The notes under the pieces: generated by a model
Databases searched by the model: none
The model's input: the letters and a program-made list of their open reading frames with translations, nothing else
Told to the model about the DNA's origin: nothing
Program-made: the position numbers and the translations under genes
DNA from: Emiliania huxleyi CCMP1516
Lineage: Eukaryota > Haptophyta > Isochrysidales > Noelaerhabdaceae
Assembly: GCF_000372725.1 (NCBI RefSeq)
Contig: NW_005199684.1
Span: 606,030-670,029, forward strand
Direction of reading: 5' to 3'
Length of the DNA: 64,000 bases
In this document: positions 30,650-42,800 of the stretch, in pieces
Position numbering within the stretch: the stretch's first letter is position 1
How the letters are laid out: each line of letters opens with the position of its first letter

Positions 30650-33038
30650 CTATTCTTCGAGCCTGTAAAGCTCGCTGTACTTTGCTCGGAGGTAGTCCAG
30701 GAACGGCTTGGGCGAGACGGGCTCTCCGGCGATGCTTGTAAGCAACGCGTCGGGGGATGCATGCACCGACCCCACTGCGTGCACCTTCTCGCGGAGCCAC
30801 TCGCGCAGCGTGCCGAACCTTGTGCGCGAGAAACAGGTGACGGTGTGAATGCGGCAGCGTGAAGTGCACTCCGGGCTTAGCGTGGACCGAAGGGTCTCGA
30901 ATACAGCCGAGCGAGTGCCGTCCAATGCTGGAATACGCATCTCTGGTCCAGCATCTAGGGCGCCGCACTCGCCCCGGGCAATCTGCGCCTCGAGCGCGCC
31001 CGCGCCGAGGTCGGCCTTGGCGGCGTTGTAGATCTGCACCGCCATGATCGCGCCGAGCGTGTACGACGGGAAGTAGCCGACCGCGCCAAAGGACCAGTGG
31101 ATGTCCTGTGGGCGGGGAGAGACCCGAGATCACTCGAGATCACTCGAGATCACCCGAGATCACCCGAGATCATCCGAGACGCGTCACCCGAGAGGAGAGG
31201 AGCCGAGAGGAGAGGAGCCGAGAGGAGAGGAGCCGAGAGGAGAGGAGCCGAGAGGAGAGGAGCCGAGAGGAGAGGAGCCGAGAGGAGAGGAGCCGAGAGG
31301 AGAGGAGCCGAGAGGAGAGGAGCCGAGAGGAGAGGGGCCGAGAGCAGTCGAGGTGTGGCGAGGAGAGGGGACGAGAAGCCCGCGGGTGTCCGACGCCATC
31401 CAGGCCCTCTCGGGCCCTCTCGTGGCCGACCTGCAGGCAGCCGCGCGCATCGTCGGGCACGTGTACGCCCAGGTCCTCCTTCATGCGCCTCACCCAGTAG
31501 GCCGGCACCTCCGCAACCTCCATCTCGCCGCGGAAGAGCGCGCGCTCGATGTCGTACCTCAGGATCACGTGCAGAGGGTACGTGACCTCGTCCGCCTCGA
31601 CGCGGATGCAGCCGGGCGACACGCGGTTGTACGTGCGGAAGAAGTCGGCCGCCGTCGCCTCGGCGGTGAACGGGAAGCGCGCGTGGAAGAGGGGCGCCGC
31701 GAACTCCCAGAACGGCTTGGACTGCAGCACCATCCGCTCCCACAGCAGCGACTGCGACTCGTGCACGCCCATGGAGAGCGCCCGCGAGGCGGGCAGCCCC
31801 AGGCCCTCCTCCCCCACGTCCCTCCCCTGCTCGTACAGCGCGTGGCCGCACTCGTGGATCGTCGCGCCTACTCTCGGCGCATCTCGGCGCATCTCGGCGG
31901 ATCTCGAGAGTGGCCCGCTCACTCTCTCTTGTGGATGGTCGCGCCGAAGCCCTCCGCCCAGTTGGCCGAGTATCGCGTCGTCATGCGCACGTCCCGCGGG
32001 CCCGCGCCGCCGGTGAATGGGTGGGTCGACACGTCGAGCCGGCCGGTGTCGAACGAGTAGCCCATCTTCGCCGCAACGTCGCGGGAGAGCGCCGCCTGCG
32101 CCTCGGTGTCCCACTGGTCGCCAAACGCGAGCGACGGGTGCGGCGCGTCGACCGACGGGTCGGAGGCCTACAGCCTCGGGCAACCTCGGCTCCTCCCGGG
32201 AAATCTCGGATCATCTCGCGTCGGCAGACGAAGCCGCGGCCTTCTTGGCGTTGATCGCCTCGAGCAGCGGCACCAGGCCCGCGCGAAGCTCCTCGAAGAT
32301 CTCGTCGAGGCGCTCTGCGCGCATGCCGCGCCTGGGAGGAAGAGCACAGGCGGCATGAAGACAGGCGAGAAGAAGCAGGCAACGCAGTGTGGGGTGGGTA
32401 ACTCGGTGTGTGCTCTTTTCCGGCGTCTAGCATGCCGCACTCAAACGCGTCGAGCGCGCCGTCGTACGGCTCGCTCTTGAGAGCCGGCCGCGTGACTGCC
32501 GCGACCTCCTTCTTGAGCTCGAAGATCTCGGTCAGCTTGCCCGCGAAGAGCGAGAAGTCCGACGCCTTGCGCGCCGCCGCCCACGCCTGGTTCGCCTCCG
32601 ACTCGAGCTGCGCCTCCTTCTGCGCAGCTCGGAGGACTTGCGCGCCTCCTTGTCAAAGGCATCCACCGCGTCGCGAATGTTCGCTCGCACCCGGACGTCG
32701 TCGAAGTCTTCCTCGCGGCCGCGCACGCCGTCGATCGCCTCCCTCATCTCGGTGCCAGTCGACTTGTCGTGGAGGATCTTTGCGAGAGCCCCTTTCTGCT
32801 TGGCGCGCGAAGCAGCCGCCCCGGGAGGCATGAAGACCTGCTCGTCGTAGCCGAGAATCCCTTGGATCTCGCTCAGCGCGTCGACCTCTCGAAGGAGGGC
32901 TTTGAGCTTCTCGTACGACTGGGTGGGCGCAGACGCGCCACAAAGCGCGATGCGGCTGCTGCTCACAGGCCGCAGGTGCGCCATGAGCACCGAACGGCCC
33001 GCCAAGGCGCTCACGGAGGAGGCATACACGTTCCACAT
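30650..33038 (-). CDS. carboxypeptidase Taq (M32) family metallopeptidase
   Basis: Coding blocks: 33038-32432, 32331-32241, 32167-31945, 31867-31431, 31105-30969, 30818-30650; donors GC, GC, GC, GT, GT; about 554 residues. The zinc site is HECGH in ATIHECGHALYEQG (first residues after 31867), with SLLWERM further on as the third-ligand region. M32 landmarks: GILGYDEQVFMPPGAA, STHPFTGGAGPRDVRMTTRY, DDARGCLQDIHW, and a C-terminal LREWLREKVH. The frame slips by one base near 32,620 (between KSSELR and KEAQLESEA) with no room for an intron: a real one-base deletion or a sequence error. M32 enzymes remove C-terminal residues from peptides. A possible mitochondrial presequence opens the protein. 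Intron 5 holds a 15-bp minisatellite. Confidence 0.88.
31121..31341. repeat. minisatellite pair in an intron of the M32 gene
   Basis: 31121-31185 holds about six CCGAGATCA[CT]-like 11-bp units. 31190-31341 then holds about ten near-perfect copies of the 15-bp unit GAGAGGAGAGGAGCC. Both lie in the 325-base intron 31106-31430, which splices canonically. Confidence 0.95.
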
Positions 33039-33308
33039 GGAGTAAGGTGCACTAACGCGAAGAGGCACACAGCGAAGAGGCACACAGCGTAGAGGCACAC
33101 AGCGGCCGCCGCGCGAAAAGAAGTAATCGGTGCCGTGCTTGAGCAGAGCACTTGATTGTAGGTATATTGTTGGCAAATCAAGACACAGAGCTCACACAGA
33201 ATCACAGCGGGAGGAAAGCGGCGAGTCGCAATTCCAGGGGTCGTTGTGGCGGGCCACCCTGTCCAGAGAGGCATGGATGCCAATCTGGGGTCTCTCGACC
33301 GAGTCTAT
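33039..33308. repeat. 5' flank of the M32 gene with short tandem repeat
   Basis: 33058-33106 holds three units of GCGAAGAGGCACACA (15-16 bp) just upstream of the M32 start. The rest shows nothing recognisable. Confidence 0.7.
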
Positions 33309-33478
33309 GATAGGGTCGATTCCGCATGGTACGGGACCCCTCGATCGTCTCGCCCACCCTCACTGGTGTGTTCATTGGGGGGGGTCATGACAAACACGGT
33401 ACAGGATCGAGGTGCACGCTGCAGAAGCAGTGCCGTGGTCCCCTCTCTCCCCGACGGCGATGGCGGTGTGACCGATCG
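33309..33478 (+). repeat. dispersed repeat B
   Basis: Nearly identical to 50402-50567: GCATGGTACGGGACCCCTCG, ATCGTCTCGCCC, CTCACTGGTGTGTTCATT, a G run, then CACGGTACAGGATCGAGGTG and GACGGCGATGGCGGTGTGAC. The first about 65 bases also occur, reversed, in the tandem array at 52.5 and 53.5 kb. Boundaries and mechanism are unclear. Confidence 0.8.
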
Positions 33479-33794
33479 AGCTACAAGAGGAACTTGTTCA
33501 GCAGGATCCGAGTTAGACCGGTGCACTACCTCACTGGGCCTGAGACCACCGGAACGCTTCTCGTCACCTTCTCGGGTCCAAGTGCTCTTAAACGCGGCAG
33601 GCCGAGAGCTCTTTTTGGAGATCAGACCTTTCGATGGTTCATGCTTTCTAACTATCGGCTATCATGCTTCATGACACGACACGCGGTGGTGGGAGCTGGT
33701 GGAGCTGTCAGCTGATCGATCCAAGCGGGTGGGGAGTGGGGGCTGGGCATGCAGGTCCGCCAGTCGGCCCGGCCTCTGACAGATAAGCCTCTCT

Positions 33795-34735
33795 CAGGAT
33801 CTCAGACACCCCTCTCAGGATCACAGCACCGGCGGGGGGGCGCCTCAGGATCAAGCACCCACGGCAGGGTCTGTGGGGATCAGCAGACCTTGAGGGGGCG
33901 CGCTGAGGATCATAGGCCTGAGAGGGGTGCTGTCAAGATCACAGGGCTGCAAGGGTGGCACTCGAGATCAGAGCGCCAATATAGGTGCAATACAGATCAG
34001 CGGCCGGAAGTGGGCTCAATAAGGATCATGAGCGCCGGAACGGGTGCAATAAGGATCACGAGCGCCGAAATTGGTGCAATTGACATCATGAAACCGTCGC
34101 GCGCCCAATCACGTGCGCTGGACCGGGTCGCTCATGCGCGTCCAAACGCTCATGCGCTTGTCGCTGGGAAGTGGCGCCGGGCTGGCCATCGGCGCCGCTC
34201 GCGCGCTCGGCGCCGCCGAGGATGGCAGTCGTGACGGCGGCCGCAGTATTCGGCGTAGACCGCGCGCGCAGCGCGCTCCGTGTTTGCCTTGAGGAGCGCA
34301 GCGACGAGTCCGTAAGGAGCGGCCCCAGCTTGCTGGGTGCGGCGCCGCCGCGCGCCGTATCGAGAGACTCTGTCGGGGCAGGTTAAAATAGCGCCGCAGG
34401 CTCCCCGGGCCGTCCGCGCACAGACCACAAAACCCTCATGATCCTTATTGCACCCGTTCGGCGCTCATGATCCTTATTGCACCCGATCCGGCGCTCATGA
34501 TCCTTATTGCGCCCACTTCCGGCCGCTGATCTGTATTGCACCTATTTTGGCGCTCTGATCTCGAGTGCCACCCTTGCAGCCCTGTGATCTTGACAGCACC
34601 CCTCTCAGGCCTATGATCCTCAGCGCGCCCCCTCAAGGTCTGCTGATCCCCACAGACCCTGCCGTGGGTGCTTGATCCTGAGGCGCCCCCCCCGCCGGTG
34701 CTGTGATCCTGAGAGGGGTGTCTGTGATCCTGAGC
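33795..34735. mobile_element. foldback-like palindrome with arms made of about 30-bp units
   Basis: Left arm 33795-34095 and right arm 34437-34735 are inverted copies, nearly identical by eye. A 341-base spacer without a recognisable gene separates them. Within each arm [GA]GATCA recurs every 29-30 bp about nine times; the 24 bases between differ but often carry GGGTGCAATAA-like tails. Inverted arms built of short direct repeats are the hallmark of Foldback-type elements. Confidence 0.75.
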
Positions 34736-35451
34736 CGCCCCTGCCCCGGCCTCTGACGTGGTGCTGCCGCTGCATTCGCTGAAGAAGAGAGGTGCGACTT
34801 GATTGGAGGCACTGCGAGGGTGGGGAAGGGAAGGTTGGGCCGGGCCGTGAGGGGCTGATGGCGCTGGCCAGCGCGGGGTGTGAGATGTCGTCGTCGTCGT
34901 ATACTGCTGGCCCTCGCCCTCAGTTGCCAGGGCTGTAGGCTGCAGAATTGGCGTCTGTGGCGTCTACGCAGGCTCTGCAGCGTGATGGCTGGCGGGACTG
35001 CGAGGCCGGCGGCAGCGGAAGGAGAGGCTGGGCACGAGCCAGGAACAGGCTGGCCAGGTCCGCAGGTGGCTGCGCTCGGGCGAGGCGCGCGCGCGCATGG
35101 CAGGCCGAGCAGGCTCGGCATATGGTGAACCCCCGAGGTCGCGATGCGGTCCCGCTTTTCCGCGATCATTTCGTCCGTCCAATCCCATGTTCAGCGTTTT
35201 TTGAACCGACGTTCTTCGTCCCAGATTCCGTGGTTTTTGCACGGTATTCGGATTTTCGCTATTTGGTCGTGTGGGTGTGATTCCGGGATTAGTCAATGGT
35301 ACCGCGTCGGCGACGCGGGCGCCTTGCGGGCAGAGCCCTTAGCCACCCTTTGTCTTGCGCGGTCAAAACTCCCTGCCACGGCCGGGACTGCCGCGGAAAC
35401 GCAACACAAATCTCTCGGAAAAGAATTTCTGGGCGGCGCCCAGTGTTGTGC
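34736..35451. other. intergenic, nothing recognised
   Basis: Mixed composition; 35,130-35,300 is clearly AT-richer. No coding stretch that I trust. It ends in one copy of the target-site duplication of the repeat that follows. Confidence 0.4.
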
Positions 35452-35635
35452 GGGAAAGAAACCCACATCGCGCGAGACTGCGAATGAGATAGGAGAGTCA
35501 GACGCCCAAGGGTGGGCGACGGCTAGCACACCACACTCCTCTCCTTAAAATCCCTGTGAGCTATGTGGGGCGGCGTGCCGTCGTCCTCCCATTTCCTCCC
35601 TTGGTTTTTCGGTTTCTTTCTTTCTTTTAGGTGCG
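35452..35635 (+). mobile_element. SINE-like repeat A with 14-bp target-site duplication
   Basis: Diverged copy of repeat A ending in a TTTC-rich tail. It is flanked by GCCCAGTGTTGTGC at 35438-35451 and 35636-35649, a clean target-site duplication that fixes both ends of this insertion. Confidence 0.8.
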
Positions 35636-35776
35636 GCCCAGTGTTGTGCCAAAATAATTTATGGCAGCTGCCTCGCACAAACACAACGACAACAACGAGA
35701 CCACACAAGCAAGGCCTGGCCCTGGGGCTTGCTTGCTGGGAAGCAGGAGCGAGAGAAGAATTTATTTAAGTGAAAA

Positions 35777-35818
35777 CAACTCTCTCTCACAGCAGACAGG
35801 CTCGACACAGGTGCGGAC
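35777..35818 (+). repeat. dispersed motif D, copy 3
   Basis: Same AACTCTCTCTCACAG and CAGGCTCGACACAGGT sequence as at 17467-17506, again after A-rich sequence. Confidence 0.75.
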
Positions 35819-36860
35819 TGGCGCGTGCTAGCACTATCACAGGCAAACCACCGGAGCCAGAATAATAGGATGAATCGGGCGCTAATTCATGGCATGCGCC
35901 ATGCCGTGGCTTATGCGACATCTGGGACGTACGAGTGAGTGTGGTCGTCGGGTGGAGCCGTGGCGATTAAGGTGCGCTCGCGACCGTCGCAGCCGTCACC
36001 TGCGTGGTGATAGCGCGGCTGCGGCTCGACGTGGTGACGGGGCAGCACATGAAAGGTGCATGTGCACGCCGCGCAGTCCAGCACAGAGCTGCAGCCCGCA
36101 CTAGGACGCGGACGGCGGAGGCGACGGCGGCGGCGGCGACGGCGGGGCAGACGGTGGCAGCGGCGACGGTGGCAGCAGCGGCGGAGAGACTGGTGGGGCC
36201 AACTGCCCAGGAGTCTGCAGTTCTAATCTTTGTCCTGAGCCCAGTGTCGTGCGAGGGAGCTTAGTTGTAAAATTCTAATCTGAGTTCGGGTCCTCTCGAG
36301 TGTCGAGACAAGTGGACCCGATGCCGATCGCCCATTCACAGACAGCACACAGGTCATCGCTCCCGGTCATCGCTCATCACACTTGAATCCCTCGCTTGTC
36401 GTGGCGCCCGCGGGCGCGCCATACAGGAGCGAGGAGGCCCGGTGGATCTACTTGCAACTTGGATGACGGGGATGGTGGCTGGAGTCGATTTTATTTATCG
36501 GCCTCCTGCTAGCGCGTAGCTCGGAGAGGCTGCGGCGAGAGAGAGGGGCTGGGGCATGGGCCTGGGGCGACGGCCGTCCCGCTCCCGGTCGGCCTGCGCC
36601 GCTTCGCCCTTCGGGGGTGGGTGGACGAACGTTTCAGCATTCAGTCCATCCATCAGGGTTGAGGGGACACATCTAAAAGGCATCTAAAACCCTCGCCGCG
36701 ACACACACGGAGTTCTGTGTCTCTATACTTCCCACAATCGTGCACTCTCTCCCCCCGTGCAACCCGCTCTCGAATATTGTTGGTTCAATGTATCGTGACC
36801 GCGCGCGCGCCCCTCTCGGCAGCACGACCCACCTCAAGGTCACAGGGGTCCCTCAACCGA
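35819..36860. other. intergenic, downstream of the receptor gene
   Basis: About 1 kb with a CGG-rich patch near 36,110-36,190. The part next to 36,860 is presumably the receptor's 3' untranslated region. No gene recognised. Confidence 0.4.
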
Positions 36861-39800
36861 TCAGACCTGATGCTTCACCATCACCGATGTCGACGACGAC
36901 GCCTCGCCCGGCACCGACACCGACACCGATGACGACGCATCGCAGCCGTCAATCGCGCGCTGCGCCGCCTCGGCCGGCGTGCAATTGACGACTCGGCTGG
37001 CAAGCTTCGATCGCTCAATGTTGCCGTCGTCGTACTTAACGTCAACGGTCCCGTCGTGCCGCAGGCTGAGGATGCGGCACGGGAACCAAAGCTCGTCCGC
37101 ACCCATGCCCCACTGGGCGAGGGCGGGTTGGTCGAGGCAGAGGTGGGCGTGCGCCTTTGCCTCGCCTCCAGAGCCGTCGCGCGCCGCAGGCTCACGAGTC
37201 TCCGCAGAGCTGCGGCTGCTCATGGCGAACACCCGGCTGAGGCCGCCAAAGCTGCGCCTCGCGAGGCTGGTGCTGCCCCCGCCAATGCCACCGGAAATGA
37301 GGTCCCCCGCTTCGGCGATGCTGCCCGAAACGAGGAGGTCCGCCCGCGACCGAGCGGGGGTCGCGCCGAGGCGCTTTGCCAGAAGCACGAGCGACACCTA
37401 TGAGTAGGGACGCCGTCACGAAGCTCGATGTGCGCAAAGCGAGCTGTGGGGGAGAGGGCGCGCGCCTTGCGGTGGCGCCCGGGGAAGCACGAGTTTGCCA
37501 GGTCCTTGTAGAGTCCGCCGGCGATGAGCTCCTGCGGCATTGGAAGGAGAGGGATGCAGGCGGAGGGGAGGCTCGGGATAGCCGTCACCGCGAGACAATC
37601 GCTCCTGCGGCGTGGTTTCGAAAAACTTGGAGAAGGGGCAGCCGCCGAGGTCCAGGGCGTTCTCGTGCGCCATGACGATCTTCAGCCTGTCCTCGCGCGC
37701 CTGCTTGACCTGCTCGGCCAGCCGCTCATCGGTGACGAAGCTGTCCTCGTTGAGGTAGAGAAGCATGTGCGTCGCGTTGGCCGGCCGAGCATCGGTGGTG
37801 GAGATCGTGAGGCCGTTAAAGGCGTCGGCGATCTCGTTGGCCAGCTCCAGTGCGCCCGCGTTGGCCGGCGAGGCCCAGAGCGTACACCGTTTGGCAAAAA
37901 CGAGCGACTGGCTCTCCGGCTCGCCCGACACGTGGAGCGGGAGGGAGGTCTTGTCACTAAAGTTGGGCGAGCAGAGGAGCACCGCCTAGGGTGCTTCAAG
38001 TGGAGTCGGTCGGGAGAGAGGGACTGCGAAGCGGCTGGCTGTGGCCCACGGCGCCTCGGCGATGATCTTGAGCGAGATGAGCTGAAATTCTGCAATGCGA
38101 TACCAGATCGTGAGCGGCCAGTCCTTGTCAAAGATGTCGGGCTGCAGGTCCTCGGGGCACTCTGCGCGCAGCGCCTGGAGCGTCCCGCCGCCCTTGTCAG
38201 GGTCCGCTTCTTGGACGAGGACCAGCGGCTTGTCCTTCTCGAGCGACGAGCGGATCTCTCGGAGGCAGTTCTGAGGCGCGGGAGGCGCGGGAGGTGAGGC
38301 CAGAGTACGGCGGAGGCGGGGTGGGAGGGAGAGACGCGCCTTGGAGCGGAAGTAGCCCCTCGAGAGGAAGAAGAGGATGACTTGCGAGCGCTGGATGTAC
38401 TCCTCGAGCGCCCCGATGTCTTCGAGATCATCTACCTATGAGAGCACACCGCGATGCGTCAGAGGGGCGGTGTGTAGCTTCGAAGCGGTGCTGAGCATCT
38501 GCGCGCGTCGAGAAAGATCTTGATGCCCGGCAGGAGCTGCTGGAGCTCATTCTTGATGACGGCGACGGCGTCCTGACCGGTCGACCTATTCGGAGGTGGT
38601 GACTCTATACCGGCTTCCTGCTCCTCTTCTCCCTCCATAGCTGTGACTCACCAGATGTGGCTGTTGAAGAGGTGCCACGTGAGGCCCATCCCGACGCTCA
38701 GCTCGGGGGGCTGCTTGGTCGAGACGAGGCGGATCGTGGGGATCTTGGCGACGCGGCGGGCAGCGACGACGGCGCCGATTGAGAAGAACACGAGCACGAC
38801 TGCGACGAGGCCGATCATCGTGTCCACGATTACATTGAGATTGCCGAAGCCGAGGACATCGGCGGGATCTACTCCCTGGTACCGCTCCTCGATGCCGAGG
38901 AAGATGGTGGTCCAGTTGGTGCCAAGGAAGAGCAGGAGGAGCACGAGACTGGTGGCAACGGCTAGCACATCATCGCCGACCCGCTTGTAGGGGCGCACGA
39001 CGGCGAGCGCGACGGCGTAGCACGAGCAGATGAGGGTCGCCACCACGAGGCGAAGGAAGGCGTTCTTCTCCGGGATCAGCAGCACGAAGCCCGTGAGCAC
39101 GAGCTTGCGCGCCAGCTCGATCGCCTCCCACCAGTACCAGGTCTTTTCGTACTCCCGGTGGAGGAAGGCGGTGGCCCGCGTAAGAGCATTCGGCGTCTTG
39201 TCCTGCAGCGACTTGTAGCAAGCGGCGAGGAGCGACGTGAAGAGGACCAGCGAGCCGACGGGCCACAGGACGATGAGACCGATGGCGAGGTCGGTGATGG
39301 GTCCGTGATCGTCGGTGCCGCACTCGACGCTCGCGTCCTGCCGCATGTAGGAGACCTGCCGCAGGGGCTCGTTTGGCGGAGAGACGGTGTAGGCCTATCA
39401 GCAGAACGTCGCGAGGACTGAGGGGTGCGGTTGTGAGCAACGGTAGTCATCGGCTGTGAAGGGCGCCTGGCACGACCAGGAGCGGAAGATGGAGGCGCTG
39501 ATGGAGGGCACAAAGCAGAAGATGAGCACCAAGCCCGCCGGAGTGAGATCGAGGAGGCCGAGGGCCGCCTCGGCGTACCACGATCTCTCGCGCGGCGCCG
39601 GGGCGGCGCGCCAGAGGTGGAGCCGCAGACTTATTCCCGCGACCATTAGCAGCGCGATGAGGGCGATGGGGGAGAGAGCGATGGCGAGGAGCCGCAAGTC
39701 GTAGCCAAGGCACTGCTCCGGCAGGAAAAAGCCAGACCAATCGATGGAGACCGCCTTGGCCAGCTTGTCCGTCCAGCCCGTGTACTTCGGGGGCAGCCGC

Positions 39801-42800
39801 GCGGAGTAGGTAGACGACAGAACGGTGCAGATCTGGTAGAAGCCAAAAAGGATCTTGACCTTGGCCGTCATTCCGCCCAGGACGTAGTACTTGACGACGC
39901 GGTCTGCAAACCGGAGGATGGGGCCGATGTAGGACTTCTTCCGCCAGTCCGTCATGCTGAAGCAATACGCCGCCAGGCCGCACGCGACGCAGAGGCCGAG
40001 GACGAGGCCTACGATGCGACCCGCAGCAGCGCCGCGTGCTGCGCACTCCTTGCACTCGTCGCCGTCGACGAGGTAGTGATTCTCCGCGGCGCAGAGCTGG
40101 CACTCGGGGCCTTTGAAGTCCGAAGCGCAGTACTCCGAGCCCGCCTCCGCCATCCTGCGGCCGCGAGAGGTGCCTAACGGCTCGCTGCCGGCGCATCGCC
40201 TCTTGCCGGCGTTGTCATCGCCGCCAAAGAGGCGGCACTCTGTCAGCACGGCGGAGGAGGGGCTGGCGCGCCAGAAGCCGCGTCGGATGACGAGGGACGA
40301 AAGGGTAGTGTTGTCTGGGCATGTCGCGTTTCGCGGGCAGGGCTTGCAGTACTCGGTCGGGGATTTGAAGATGTCGTCTGGGTCGGCCGAGGGGTCCTGC
40401 AAGTAGAAGCCCTCCTTGCAGATGGAGCAGGTGACGTCGCCGCTGCCGCTACCGAGGGGATAGGGGCAGAGGGTGCACTGCGAGAGGCCCTCACTCGCCG
40501 CATAGGTGCCCGACTTGCACTCCTCGCAAGCGGTGGTGGAGGCTGCGTATTTGCCCTTCGAGCACAGCTCGCACGCGGACATGTTGGCCGAGGGGGCGAT
40601 GCTACCTGGAGCGCACGGCGTCTGCTCGGTGGAGCCGGTGGTGGCGAAGTGGCCCGGATCGGCGGCGGTGCACTCGCCCGCGTCGGTGAGGTTGGTGGCG
40701 GTCGAGTAGGAACCCGCGTTGCAAGGCAGCGGCGCTGCCGCGCCCGGCTCGCAGTAGCTGCCCTCCAAGCACGGCAGGCAGCCCGTCGCACCCTTGTCGT
40801 GCTGGTAGGTCCCACCCTCGCACGGCTCGCACTTGGGCTGCCCGGCGAGAGCGGTGAAGGTGCCCGGCGCGCAGTCGGTGGCTTCATCAGAGCCGGTCGG
40901 GCAAAACGTGCCGGCCGGACAGGTGACGCAATCGTCCGAGCTCGTCATGATTAGCAGAGAGGCGTTGATGTGCGTCCCGGCGGGGCAGGGCAGTGGCGCA
41001 GAGACGCCAACGGGGCAGTAGCTGCCCGCCTCGCAGTTGCGGCAGGCTGTGGCGCCCGTGTCGTTCTGGTACTGTCCTGCAGGGCAATCCGTGCATTCGC
41101 TGCGCCCGGGCTCGTCGCCAAACGTCCCGGCATGGCAGCTCCTGCACGTCTCGCCGCTATTTGCGCCGGTGTCTGGGCTAAAAGTACCGCGGGGGCACTG
41201 CTGGCAGTCGGCGGACGAGCTGCTCCCCTCCTCCTCGTTGTACGTTCCCGGACGGCAGGGCGTGAAACCGCCGCCGCAGGAGTCACTGCCGGTGCAGTAG
41301 CCTCCCGTGCTGCAGAGCTCGCACGCCGTTCCACCTGGGGACCCGCTGAAGGTGCCAGTGCCGCAGGCCGTGCAGCTCACGCTTCCACTGAGATTACTCA
41401 CCTCGCCCGGAGGGCACAACAGGCACAGAGCGCTGCCGGCGGCCGCACTATAGCTGCCTGGCTCGCAGTCGATGCAGCTGGTCGCGCCGGTCTCGTTCTG
41501 GTACGAACCTTCAGTGCACAGCTGGCAGGTAGCGCTGCGCGCGCCGGAGGTGAAGCTGCCATCGCGACACGGCGTCTGCTCGGTGGAGCCCGTGGTGGCG
41601 AAGTAGCCCGGCGAGGCGTCGGTGCACTCGCTCGCGGCGGAGAGGTTGGTGGCGCGCGAGTAGCTGCCAGCCTCGCACGGCAGCGCCGCCGCCGCGCCAA
41701 CAGCGCAGTAGCCGCCCGCCTCGCACGGCTTGCACGCCGTCTGCGCCTCCGCGTCCTGGTACGTGCCGGCGGGACAGGGCGTGCACTCGCCCTGCCTGGT
41801 CTCGTTCGTGTACGACCCCTTGGCGCACGCCGTCTGCTCGGTGGAGCCGGTGGTGGCGAAGTGGCCCGGCGTGGCGTCGGTGCACTCGCTTGCGGCGGAG
41901 AGGTTGGTGGCGCGCGAGTAGCTGCCAGCCTCGCACGGTAATGCCGCCGGCGCGCCAGCAGGGCAGTAATGGCCCTGCTTGCACGCGTTGCACTCCGTCG
42001 CGCCGGCCTCGTCCTGGTACGACCCGCCGGCGCAGAGCGTGCAGCTGTCCTTGACCGGCATCGATGCGTTCGTGTACGACCCCTTGGCGCACGGCCTCTG
42101 CTGCGTGGAGCCCGTCACCGCGAAGGAGCCAGCATCGGCCGGCGTGCAGTCGCCCTGCCCGTCGTTGTCGGTCGCGCTCGAGTAGCTGCCGCCGATACAC
42201 GGCAGCGCCGCCGGCGCGCCAGCAGGGCAGTAATGGCCCTGCTTGCACGCGTTGCACTCCGTCGCGCCGGCCTCGTCCTGGTACGACCCGCCGGCGCAGG
42301 GCGTGCAGCTGTCCTTGACCGGCATCGACGCGTTCGTGTACGACCCCTTGGCACACGCCGCCTGCTGCGTGGAGCGCGTCACCGCGAAGTAGCCCGGATC
42401 GGCGGGCGTGCACTGCGAGGCGGCCGACAGGTCCGTCCTGTTCGAGTAGGACCCACCCTCGCACGGCAGCGGCCTCGACGCGCCCGGCTCGCAGTAGCTG
42501 CCCATCTCGCACGGAAGGCAGCTCGTCGCGTTCGACTCGCTCTGGTACGTCCCGCCCTCACAGCTGGCGCACTCGGAGAGGCCGGCCGTGGCAGCGAAGG
42601 AGCCCGGAGAGCACAGAATGCAGCTAGTGCTACTGATAGCCCCATTAAATGGCATGCAGGTGCCGCTCGGGCAGGCATTGGGTTGCCCGCTCCCTTCCAG
42701 ACAAAAGTGGCCGACAGGGCAGATGGGACACAAATCGGGCTCGGTAATATTGTGTCGGTCGCCATACCGGCCCGCACTGCAGTAGTTCGCGCAGTCTGTA

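Noticed and set aside
33795-34735. Regularly spaced GATCA units resembling a CRISPR array
   Set aside because: Only five or six bases are conserved per unit, the setting is eukaryotic, there are no cas genes, and the array is mirrored in an inverted copy, which fits a foldback element.
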